Of a DNA stretch of 9,108 nucleotides, positions 1 through 5,644 are shown piece by piece. Position 1 is the first letter of the stretch. Every line of letters begins with the position of its first letter. Under the pieces are notes generated by a model. The model saw nothing but the letters and a program-made list of their open reading frames with translations, was not told the DNA's origin and did not search any database. A program made the translations under genes and the position numbers. The stretch is from Betaproteobacteria bacterium (GTDB lineage: Bacteria > Pseudomonadota > Gammaproteobacteria > Burkholderiales > Burkholderiaceae_C), in the NCBI GenBank assembly GCA_005882155.1, contig VBCQ01000414.1:1-9108 (forward strand), written 5' to 3'.

Positions 1-1092
1 GCCGGGCAGCTGGATCGGATAGCAGTCGATGTCGTCGAAGGCGCGTGCGACCTCGGTGTTGCTGAAGTTCTTGCCGCCGTCGACCGAGCGGGCGACGATC
101 AGCGCGTCGTGGTTGTAGCCGCTCGCCGGCGTCGCGCCTTCATAGGCGACATACAGCGTGCCGTCGGGCGCCATGGCGACCTGCGAGCCCTGGTTGAACG
201 GATGGGCATCGTCTGAGACTTGCTTGACCGACGACCATGACTTGCCGCCGGTCTTCGAGCTCGCCATCACGATCGGCGAGCGCAGGTAGCCGAGGCCGCG
301 CGCCCCCTGGTAGAAGCGCGTCCACGTCAGAAAGACCGTGCCGTCGTTGCCAACGCCGATCCATTCCTTGTCCTGGAAGAAGTCGCCGCTGGCAGTCGAG
401 CTGACCATCACTGGTGCGTCCCAGTGAGCTCCGCCGTCGAGCGACGCGGCCACTGCCACACCGGAGATCTGGCGCGGGAACTTATCGAAGTTGCAGACCA
501 GGCCGGCGTAATACAAACGGCTGCCGTCGGGGCTGAACGCGAGCACCGGGTCACCGCATGAATCGAGGTGGGCGAAGATGCCGGCACCGCCGGTCGCGCC
601 GGTCCAGCCCGGCAGCGTCACATTGGTCCAGGTGACGCCGCGGTCGGTCGAGACGTAGACGGCATGTCCGTCGTAGCGGTACTCGTTGGCCGAAGTGACG
701 ATGTGATTTGCGTTGGCCGGATTGACGACGATGTTCTGCTCGTTCTGCGGGTTGAAGCAGGTCGAGCCGTCAGCGAATGCGAATGACGTATCGCCGACGA
801 TGGCGTCATGCTCGGGGGCTGCGAGCGGGGAATACAGGTTCGGGTTGGTGAATGGTGCGCGCCTGCAGCGCGAGAACAGAATCTGCCTACCGCGCAAGGG
901 GTTGTTCGCAGCCTCCTCCTCGAACTGTAATGGTGTTCGCAATTCGCTACCTTCGCCGGCGCCCATGTCGGGGGCGGTGGCCTTGAATCGATCGTTGGCC
1001 GCAACGGCGTTGCCAGCAGCCAGCAGCGCAGCGACGCCGCCAAGCACCAGTTGGCGTATCAAGCGAGTCACTCGAGTGTGGTTCGATATCAC
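1..1092 (-). CDS. Secreted BNR/Asp-box sialidase-like beta-propeller protein, 3' end outside window
   Basis: The frame is open for 364 codons from a GTG at 1092-1090 to the left edge, so the C-terminus is missing. The start is supported by AGGAGAG a few bases upstream and by the N-terminus it gives: basic residues (HTRVTRLIRQ), a hydrophobic stretch at about 13-27, then AVAA near 29-32, a plausible Sec signal with cleavage around residue 31-33. The first in-frame ATG (codon 43) would remove this signal. Four Asp-box motifs (SxDxGxxW) are visible: STDRGVTW 148-155, SLDGGAHW 217-224, a degenerate SKTGGKSW 279-286, and SVDGGKNF 336-343. Their spacing fits blades of a six-bladed sialidase-superfamily propeller. 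The product is probably exported to periplasm or outside. Real sialidase activity is unproven: Asp-boxes are structural, no FRIP motif is seen, and the arginine triad cannot be assigned. The gene stands alone, downstream of a 348-base non-coding stretch. Confidence 0.85.
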   Translation of the reverse strand, partial: MISNHTRVTRLIRQLVLGGVAALLAAGNAVAANDRFKATAPDMGAGEGSELRTPLQFEEEAANNPLRGRQILFSRCRRAPFTNPNLYSPLAAPEHDAIVGDTSFAFADGSTCFNPQNEQNIVVNPANANHIVTSANEYRYDGHAVYVSTDRGVTWTNVTLPGWTGATGGAGIFAHLDSCGDPVLAFSPDGSRLYYAGLVCNFDKFPRQISGVAVAASLDGGAHWDAPVMVSSTASGDFFQDKEWIGVGNDGTVFLTWTRFYQGARGLGYLRSPIVMASSKTGGKSWSSVKQVSDDAHPFNQGSQVAMAPDGTLYVAYEGATPASGYNHDALIVARSVDGGKNFSNTEVARAFDDIDCYPIQLPG

Positions 1093-1096
1093 GTTT

Positions 1097-1103
1097 CTCT
1101 CCT
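1097..1103 (-). promoter_or_regulatory. Ribosome binding site deciding the GTG start of the sialidase-like gene
   Basis: On the minus strand the bases read AGGAGAG, followed by AAAC and GTG. This strong Shine-Dalgarno sequence at normal distance selects the GTG over the later ATG at codon 43 and keeps the signal peptide. A second purine-rich AGGAGA lies just upstream, at about 1105-1110. Confidence 0.7.
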
Positions 1104-1292
1104 GTCTCCTGAATTGGGCGCGCAGCCGTCGACGCAACGCCCGGGTCTTGTGAAGTGGAAGGGTTGGCCCTCGGTGAATGTGAAACCTACGCTTGCCATG
1201 AGTGTGGCGTGCGTATGGACGGCTTCCGGGTGAGAGCGGATGCTGCTCTGTTTGAGCGTCGCCGTCAGCAGGGGCATCTCGCGTTTTTTGCG

Positions 1293-1315
1293 CAACCCCC
1301 CTAATTCAGGGGTTG
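1293..1315. repeat. Inverted repeat upstream of sialidase-like gene, possible operator or hairpin
   Basis: CAACCCC (1293-1299) and GGGGTTG (1309-1315) are perfect inverted copies around an A/T-rich centre. An alternative inner pairing is CCCCT (1298-1302) with AGGGG (1308-1312) around AATTC. Read in the minus direction it is not followed by a T-run, so it is a poor rho-independent terminator for the DUF72 gene. It lies about 200 bases upstream of the sialidase-like start, far for a classical operator but possible for an activator site. No regulator is known. Confidence 0.35.
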
Positions 1316-1440
1316 GCGACAACGGACGATCCCTGAGGTTCGGGCTTCGTTGAGTTCCAGGCGTTGGCGTTTTGCCGTGGTCACCCAAACCGTCTGCTGC
1401 CCGTTGGTGTGGGTCCAGCGGCCGAGACTGTCGGTGGCGT

Positions 1441-2361
1441 CTAAGGTTGCTTTTTGGAGATGCCGAAGCCCTCGCCGCCGCTGCGGATCACCGGCGTCTT
1501 CCAGCCTGCGGGCCAGACCGGCTGGCCTTTGGCGCCGAGTGGACTCGCGATGCCGAGCTTGCGCATCAGCGTCGCGGCGTCGTAAGGCGCGTGGACTTTC
1601 ACGTCGTTGTCGAAGTAGCAGTAGATGTCGCGCTTCGCGCGTTTCGGCGCGGCTCTCGATGACGCGAGCCGCGCATCGCTCACCTGTGCGCCTTCGCTCC
1701 AAGTGCGGATGCGCTCGGCCCAGCGCGTCAGTGCTTCGTCGCTGTAGCCGCTTGCGTAGAGCTCCTTGTCGCCATGCAGACGCAGGTAGACGAAGTCGGA
1801 TGTAAGGTCTTCGAGCAGCGGCCATTTGCCTGCGGTGTCGGCGACGACGAGTGCGATGCGATAGCGGCGCAGCAGCGCGATGAACGCGGGGTCGACAAAG
1901 CTCGCGTGGCGGATCTCGATCGCGTGACGCAGCGGCCGATTCGCGTCCGGCTGCAAGCTCATGCGGCCTTCGACGCGATGATCGTGGCGCGCCGCGATCT
2001 CGGCCGCCGCGTCGGTGTCGCGCGGCAGCTGCGCAAAGAAGGCCTCGAAGCGCTCCGGCTTGAACGGCATCTGCGGCGGGAACTGCCAAAGGATCGGTCC
2101 GAGCTTCGCCTTCAGCTCGAACACGCCGTTGGCGAAGAAGTTGGCGAGCGGCGTTTCGATTTCCTTCAAGCGCCGCATGTGCGTGATGTACTTCGGCGCC
2201 TTCACCGCGAACACGAAATCGTCGGGCGTGTCGTCGTGCCACTCGGCGTAGTAAGCCGGGCTTTGCAGCGAATAGAACGAGCCGTTGATCTCGATCGTCG
2301 GCAACATCCGCGACGCGTATTTCAGCTCGCTGTGCTGCGGCAGCTTGTCGGGATAGAACAC
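1441..2361 (-). CDS. DUF72 (YecE-like) family protein
   Basis: The protein is 306 residues from the GTG at 2361. It shows hallmark DUF72 segments: EINGSFY 24-30, FAVKAPKYITH 51-61, LGPILWQFPP 87-96, HAIEIRHASF 146-155, VYLRLHG 191-197 and YCYFDND 247-253. DUF72 proteins are TIM-barrel-like, and their biochemical role is not established. The GTG is only the first ordinary start codon. The same frame encodes the conserved family N-terminus RIGISGWRYEPWRG just upstream (codons from 2406 to 2364), so GTG would delete the first strand of the fold. Between the in-frame TGA (2425-2427) and this motif there is no ATG, GTG or TTG. Initiation at a non-standard codon (ATC at 2406), or an indel at the junction with the upstream thioredoxin gene, is more likely. 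The C-terminus runs about 50 residues past the YCYFDND motif. Confidence 0.85.
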   Translation of the reverse strand: MFYPDKLPQHSELKYASRMLPTIEINGSFYSLQSPAYYAEWHDDTPDDFVFAVKAPKYITHMRRLKEIETPLANFFANGVFELKAKLGPILWQFPPQMPFKPERFEAFFAQLPRDTDAAAEIAARHDHRVEGRMSLQPDANRPLRHAIEIRHASFVDPAFIALLRRYRIALVVADTAGKWPLLEDLTSDFVYLRLHGDKELYASGYSDEALTRWAERIRTWSEGAQVSDARLASSRAAPKRAKRDIYCYFDNDVKVHAPYDAATLMRKLGIASPLGAKGQPVWPAGWKTPVIRSGGEGFGISKKQP

Positions 2362-2705
2362 GCCGCGCCACGGCTCGTAGCGCCAGCCGGAGATGCCGAT
2401 GCGGATGCGGCCTGCCGTGCTTGTTCAGGCCGCACCAGGCGCTCGAGCTCCCGGCCGTCGCGCAGCAGGATCAGCGTGGGCCACAGCTTCACGCGAAACG
2501 AGCGTCCGAGTGGCCGGCCGGGGCCGTCTTCGATCTTCAGGTGACGCACGTGCGGATGATCGGCGAGCGCGGCGGCAAGCGCCGGCTGAGCCGCCCTGCA
2601 GACGCCGCACCAGGGCGCGCCGAACTCGAGGATCGTGGCGCCGGGCAGGGCATCGACTTCCGCACGCGTCGGTTCGGTGCTCGCGTAGAGGGTGGTCATG
2701 CTCAT
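2322..2705 (-). CDS. Thioredoxin-fold protein with aberrant C-terminal tail
   Basis: This 127-residue thioredoxin-family protein has a redox motif WCGVC at 32-36 and the cis-proline loop LWPT at 74-77. The order beta strand (TILEFGAP), active site, helix and GRSFRVKLWPTLILLRDG is that of a small cytoplasmic thioredoxin-like disulfide reductase, about 100-110 residues in relatives. No signal peptide is visible. The start is ATG at 2705 or the second ATG at 2699 (MTTLYAS); neither has a strong Shine-Dalgarno, and longer versions would run into the upstream repeat element. After about residue 98 the sequence becomes a low-complexity Ala/Ser tail ending at 2322. That tail is the DUF72 coding sequence read in another frame, so it is probably not a native thioredoxin end. 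The family's usual terminal helix is missing or short. Either the stop was lost by an indel or the genes overlap by more than 80 bases. Confidence 0.8.
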   Translation of the reverse strand: MSMTTLYASTEPTRAEVDALPGATILEFGAPWCGVCRAAQPALAAALADHPHVRHLKIEDGPGRPLGRSFRVKLWPTLILLRDGRELERLVRPEQARQAASASASPAGATSRGAACSIPTSCRSTAS

Positions 2706-2772
2706 GCTCGAAGACGTGCAAGCCGCGTTCCCGGGGCGCGCTGGCAATGGGCGTTCCCGCCGCAGTCGCGAC

Positions 2773-2775
2773 TTA
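2773..2775. repeat. TTA target site duplication, left copy
   Basis: TTA lies directly outside the left terminal repeat and matches the TTA at 3042-3044 directly outside the right one. Removing one copy plus the element joins GCGAC-TTA-ACTCGG, the inferred pre-insertion site. Three bases can match by chance, so the support comes mainly from position. Confidence 0.65.
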
Positions 2776-2805
2776 GAACCTATCCGTGAATAAGACGGCC
2801 CTGCG
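2776..2805 (+). repeat. Left terminal inverted repeat of MITE
   Basis: These 30 bases begin GAACCTATCCGTG and end GGCCCTGCG. They are identical to the reverse complement of 3012-3041 with no mismatch. Confidence 0.9.
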
Positions 2806-2904
2806 CCGGTGCCAAATCGGGCGCAGGCGTAGGCGCAAGACGCGCCGTGGTGCTTAGCACCACAAGCGGCTTGCAACACCCGCCTGCGCCCGATTTGGCA
2901 CCGG
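2806..2904. repeat. Internal hairpin arm A of MITE
   Basis: A perfect 24-bp inverted repeat (2806-2829 with 2881-2904; arm begins CCGGTGCCAAATCGG) immediately abuts the left terminal repeat. Its loop holds a second hairpin, GTGGTGC (2847-2853) with GCACCAC (2857-2863) around TTA, and GCAAG (2835-2839) with CTTGC (2870-2874). Confidence 0.8.
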
Positions 2905-2913
2905 CCCGAAGGG

Positions 2914-3011
2914 TTGCAACTACAAAGCGCGTCTGCGGCGTTGCGGGCCTAGTCCAGGCGTAAAGCCTGGACGTCGGCCCGCGCCTTGCATCCATCGCTT
3001 TGTAGTCGCAA
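2914..3011. repeat. Internal hairpin arm B of MITE
   Basis: TTGCAACTACAAAGCG (2914-2929) pairs with 2996-3011 with one mismatch, directly abutting the right terminal repeat. Nested inside are GCGGGCC (2943-2949) with GGCCCGC (2976-2982), and TCCAGGC (2953-2959) with GCCTGGA (2965-2971) around GTAAA. The bases between arms A and B (2905-2913) read CCC-GAA-GGG, a mini-hairpin. Confidence 0.75.
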
Positions 3012-3041
3012 CGCAGGGCCGTCTTATTCACGGATAGGTTC
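3012..3041 (-). repeat. Right terminal inverted repeat of MITE
   Basis: This begins CGCAGGGCC and ends GGATAGGTTC on the plus strand, and is the exact reverse complement of the left end. Its last base touches the TTA that is both target duplication and amidase stop. Confidence 0.9.
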
Positions 3042-4490
3042 TTAACTCGGCGGACGCACGTTCAACACGTCCGCGGCCACCGCCTCGTAGGCGTGGGCCA
3101 AGCGCAGGACGCCCAAGTCGGCATGCGGACGACCGATGAGTTGCATTCCCATCGGCAGGCCGCGCGCATCGAAGCCCACCGGCACGCTGATGCACGGCAA
3201 GCCGGCGAAGGTCGCGTAGATCACCACTTCCATCCAGCGATGGTAGGTGTCCATCCGGCGGCTGGCGATCTGCTCGGGCCATCGCTGCGCGGCATCGAAG
3301 GGCCACACTTGCGCGGTCGGCAGCGCGAGAAAATCGTGGCGCTCGAACAGGCCGAGCAGGTGGTGGTAGAACGCCGTTCGCTGCGCGCTTGCGGCCAGCA
3401 CCTGAGGTCCTGTCAGTCCTTGGCCTTGGTCGTATTCCCATAGCGCTTCGGGCTTGATGAGCGCGCGGTTCTCCGGCCTCTGCAGAAACGGCGCGACGCG
3501 CGCAGCGACCAGCCAGCGACGCCACACGAGCCACGCTTGCCAGATGCGATCGGGCGGCGTGCCGAGTGCGGTCGGCTCGACCGCGCAGCCGAGCGACTCG
3601 AAGCGACGCAGTCCAAGCTCGCACACGTCGAGGATGCCGGGCTCCATCGGCAGATGGCCGTCGAGGTCGCCGAGCCACGCGATGCGCGTACCTTTCGCGT
3701 CGAAGCCATCGAGCCCATCGGCAAAGCGTGGCGACGCGCCGGCGATCGACAGGGGCGCTCGTGGGTCATAGCCCGCCTGCACCTCGAGCAGACGAGCGAC
3801 ATCGCGCACCGTGCGCCCCATCGGCCCCTCGGTGCTCAACTGCGTGACCCACGCATCGGCAGCCGGCCACATCGGCACGCGGCCTTGGCTTGGGCGAAAG
3901 CCGAACACGTTGTTCCATGCGGCAGGGTTGCGCAGGCTGCCCATGAAATCACCGCCGTCGGCGACCGACAGCATACGCAGCGCCAGCGCCACCGCCGCGC
4001 CGCCGCTGCTGCCGCCCGCGGACTTGCCGCGGCCGTAGGCGTTCAGCGTGGTGCCGAACACGGTGTTGAAGGTGTGCGAGCCGAGCCCGAACTCGGGCGT
4101 ATTCGTTTTGCCGATCACGATGCAGCCGGCGGCTTTCATCCGCTGCACCATCAGGTTGTCTTGGGTCGGCACGAAGTCGCGCAGCAACGGCGAGCCGAGC
4201 GTCGTGCGGATGCCGGCCGTCGCCGCCATGTCTTTGATCGCCTGCGGCATGCCGTGCATCCAGCCGACCTCGCCTGTGCCCGAGCGCGCCAGCGCCGCGG
4301 CCAATTGCGCATCGCGCTCGTCGGCCTGGCGCAGAAGTACCTCGTCGTCGACGCGGCTGACGATGGCGTTGTGCGCGGGGTTCACTGCGTCGATGCGCAC
4401 GAGCGTGGCTTGCATTACCTCGCGACACGAGACCTCACGCGTGCGGATCGCGCGCGAGAGCGCGTCGGCGGAGAGGTCGGTGAGGTTCAT
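3042..4490 (-). CDS. Amidase-signature family hydrolase
   Basis: This 482-residue protein matches the usual size for amidase-signature (AS) enzymes, which hydrolyse amide bonds using a Ser-cisSer-Lys triad. Expected residues are visible: K86 in AIKDM, the SAGGSSGG loop with S161/S162, and the likely nucleophile S185 in MGSLRNPAA. The stretch before the nucleophile is VADGGDFMGS rather than the common GTDTGGS, a variant I associate with a subgroup of proteobacterial amidases. The end (GLPCISVPVGF, then GLPMGMQLIGRP) is also typical. The substrate cannot be inferred. There is no signal peptide. The start is ATG at 4490, giving MNLTDLSADAL; an upstream in-frame ATG lies inside the preceding gene and adds unrelated residues. 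The stop of the upstream oxidoreductase gene ends 4 bases before this ATG, so translation is probably coupled. The TAA stop is exactly the TTA target duplication of the repeat element. Confidence 0.93.
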   Translation of the reverse strand: MNLTDLSADALSRAIRTREVSCREVMQATLVRIDAVNPAHNAIVSRVDDEVLLRQADERDAQLAAALARSGTGEVGWMHGMPQAIKDMAATAGIRTTLGSPLLRDFVPTQDNLMVQRMKAAGCIVIGKTNTPEFGLGSHTFNTVFGTTLNAYGRGKSAGGSSGGAAVALALRMLSVADGGDFMGSLRNPAAWNNVFGFRPSQGRVPMWPAADAWVTQLSTEGPMGRTVRDVARLLEVQAGYDPRAPLSIAGASPRFADGLDGFDAKGTRIAWLGDLDGHLPMEPGILDVCELGLRRFESLGCAVEPTALGTPPDRIWQAWLVWRRWLVAARVAPFLQRPENRALIKPEALWEYDQGQGLTGPQVLAASAQRTAFYHHLLGLFERHDFLALPTAQVWPFDAAQRWPEQIASRRMDTYHRWMEVVIYATFAGLPCISVPVGFDARGLPMGMQLIGRPHADLGVLRLAHAYEAVAADVLNVRPPS

Positions 4491-4494
4491 GCGC

Positions 4495-5481
4495 TCAGTC
4501 CAGCGCGAGCACCAGATTGCCCATGAGCCGACCGGACTCGACACGCTCATGCGCCTCGACGATGCGCGACAGCGGCAAGCGCTCGGCGATGTTGTGGATC
4601 AGCCGACCTTGCTCGAGCCATTGCGTCAGCGTCGCCTGTGCCTGAGCGCGATCGTCGTCGCTCAAGTTGTAGACGATGAAGAAATGCAGCGAGAGGCCCT
4701 TGGCGATCAGCGGCAAGAACGGCAGCTTGAACTCGCCCGCGCCGCTGCCGTAGACGACGAGTCGGCCGCCCGGCCGCAGCAGCTCGGCATCGAGCATGCC
4801 GTTGGCCGCGACATCGACCTCGATCACGCGGTCGACGCCTCGCCCCTCGGTGAGCGAACGCAGCCGCTCGGCGATGTCTTCACCGCGATAGTCGATCGTT
4901 GCGTGCGCGCCGGCGTCGCGGGCGAGGCGCGCCTTGTCGTCGCTGCTCACGGTCGCGATGACTCGAGCTGCACCGAGCCGACGCGCGAACTGCACAGCGT
5001 AGTGGCCGACGGCCCCGGCACCACCGGCCACGAGCACCGACTGGCCCGCCACGCCGCCCTGGCACTGCACGGCATGCAGCGCGGTCAGCGCCGGTATGCC
5101 GAAGCACGCGCCGGCCTCGAAGCTCACGCCATCGGGCAACGCCACGGCCTGGCGCGACGGCAGCGCGATGTATTGCGCCGCGGTGCCATGCGCTCGACCC
5201 CATGCGCCATTCCAGATCCACACGCGTTCTCCGATTCGCGACGCCGGCACGCCATCGCCGACGCGGTCGATGACGCCCGCGCCGTCACTGTGCGGCACGA
5301 CGCGCGGAAACGGCATCGTGCGGCTGCGCAGCCCGCCGCGCGACTTCACGTCCGACGGGTTCACGCCCGAGCAATGCAATCGCACGCGGACTTCGCCGGG
5401 ACCCGGCAGCGGGTCGGGCAATTCGCCGATGCGCAAGACCTCAGCGGCGGGACCGGTGGCTTCGTAGTAGGCGGCTTGCAT
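4495..5481 (-). CDS. MDR-superfamily NAD(P)H:quinone oxidoreductase-like enzyme (zinc-free)
   Basis: The protein is 328 residues, the usual length of quinone oxidoreductase (QOR) type medium-chain reductases. It has an N-terminal GroES-like domain (about 1-115, with the conserved GVNPSDVKSR segment), then a Rossmann nucleotide-binding domain with GGAGAVG at 153-159. The strand after it carries S179/S180 and K183, which suggests NADPH preference. The cysteine-rich zinc lobe of alcohol dehydrogenases is absent, so it is zinc-independent. It probably reduces a quinone or an alpha,beta-unsaturated carbonyl, but the substrate is unknown. The start is ATG at 5481 (MQAAYYE), which fits family N-termini; no clear Shine-Dalgarno precedes it, and the longer frame upstream reads as non-family sequence. 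It is the first gene of the minus-strand run with the amidase 4 bases downstream, and is divergent from the HtrA-like gene. Confidence 0.92.
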   Translation of the reverse strand: MQAAYYEATGPAAEVLRIGELPDPLPGPGEVRVRLHCSGVNPSDVKSRGGLRSRTMPFPRVVPHSDGAGVIDRVGDGVPASRIGERVWIWNGAWGRAHGTAAQYIALPSRQAVALPDGVSFEAGACFGIPALTALHAVQCQGGVAGQSVLVAGGAGAVGHYAVQFARRLGAARVIATVSSDDKARLARDAGAHATIDYRGEDIAERLRSLTEGRGVDRVIEVDVAANGMLDAELLRPGGRLVVYGSGAGEFKLPFLPLIAKGLSLHFFIVYNLSDDDRAQAQATLTQWLEQGRLIHNIAERLPLSRIVEAHERVESGRLMGNLVLALD

Positions 5482-5545
5482 GGCATCGCAATGGAAGCGG
5501 AGGGTCGGCACAGTCTGCCGCAAAGTGAGGGCGGCGTCTTTCGAT

Positions 5546-5565
5546 GCCTGCCCGAACGGGCAGGC
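5546..5565. promoter_or_regulatory. Perfect palindrome in divergent intergenic region, candidate operator
   Basis: GCCTGCCCG (5546-5554) and CGGGCAGGC (5557-5565) are perfect 9-bp inverted arms around AA. The site lies in the 163-base gap (5482-5644) between the divergent oxidoreductase and HtrA-like genes, 65 bases from one start and 80 from the other. The near-zero spacer makes a dimer-bound DNA operator at least as likely as an RNA hairpin. No T-run follows it on either strand. No convincing -10/-35 pair was identified nearby. Confidence 0.45.
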
Positions 5566-5644
5566 GCACCTCTCCGATCGGGCGGGGTGCGCAGCGACGC
5601 CCGCATGCACGATGGCATCTTCGTATCACCCAGCGGTCTGCATC

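Larger units (their letters stand above)
1093..1440. other. Non-coding stretch between DUF72 gene and sialidase-like gene
   Basis: No convincing gene is present. Open frames here have poor composition and no family features. It lies downstream of the DUF72 stop and upstream of the sialidase-like start, so it must hold the terminator of one minus-strand unit and the promoter of the next. It holds one clear inverted repeat (1293-1315) beside a T-run (1284-1289). No confident sigma-70 promoter could be picked out. Confidence 0.5.
2776..3041. mobile_element. 266-bp MITE-like non-autonomous element
   Basis: The element is bounded by perfect 30-bp terminal inverted repeats (2776-2805 and 3012-3041, starting GAACCTATCCG) and flanked by a direct TTA (2773-2775 and 3042-3044), the expected target duplication. 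It encodes no transposase; open frames across it are short and featureless. The interior consists of further inverted repeats, so a single strand can pair over most of its length. Three-base TNA duplications and GA-starting ends are known for parts of the IS5 family (IS1031/IS427-like groups), so an IS5-type transposase is a reasonable guess for its mobilisation, but this is inference. It separates the amidase gene from the thioredoxin gene; before insertion their gap would have been 67 bases. It could instead be a decayed IS remnant, although the exact ends and internal symmetry favour a MITE. Confidence 0.85.

Noticed and set aside
1301..2371. Long minus-strand open frame of 356 residues overlapping the DUF72 gene
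   Set aside because: It is arginine/alanine-rich with no family features, and is a different frame of the same strand whose DUF72 frame has clear conserved motifs. High GC makes such shadows common.
2806..2904. Strong hairpin considered as a rho-independent terminator for the amidase gene
   Set aside because: No T-run follows the stem in the minus direction. Termination or processing remains possible but the classical signature is absent.
2780..3031. Short open frame inside the repeat element
   Set aside because: It simply reads through inverted repeats, with no transposase motifs or ribosome site.
2776..3041. Element considered as an integron attC site, REP/BIME cluster or CRISPR remnant
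   Set aside because: Exact terminal inverted repeats and target duplication indicate a transposon-type element. There are no integrase core-site motifs, no regular direct repeats and no spacers.
3537..4526. Plus-strand open frame of 329 residues opposite the amidase gene
   Set aside because: Its composition is that of an antisense shadow, and the opposite strand holds a full amidase with catalytic residues.
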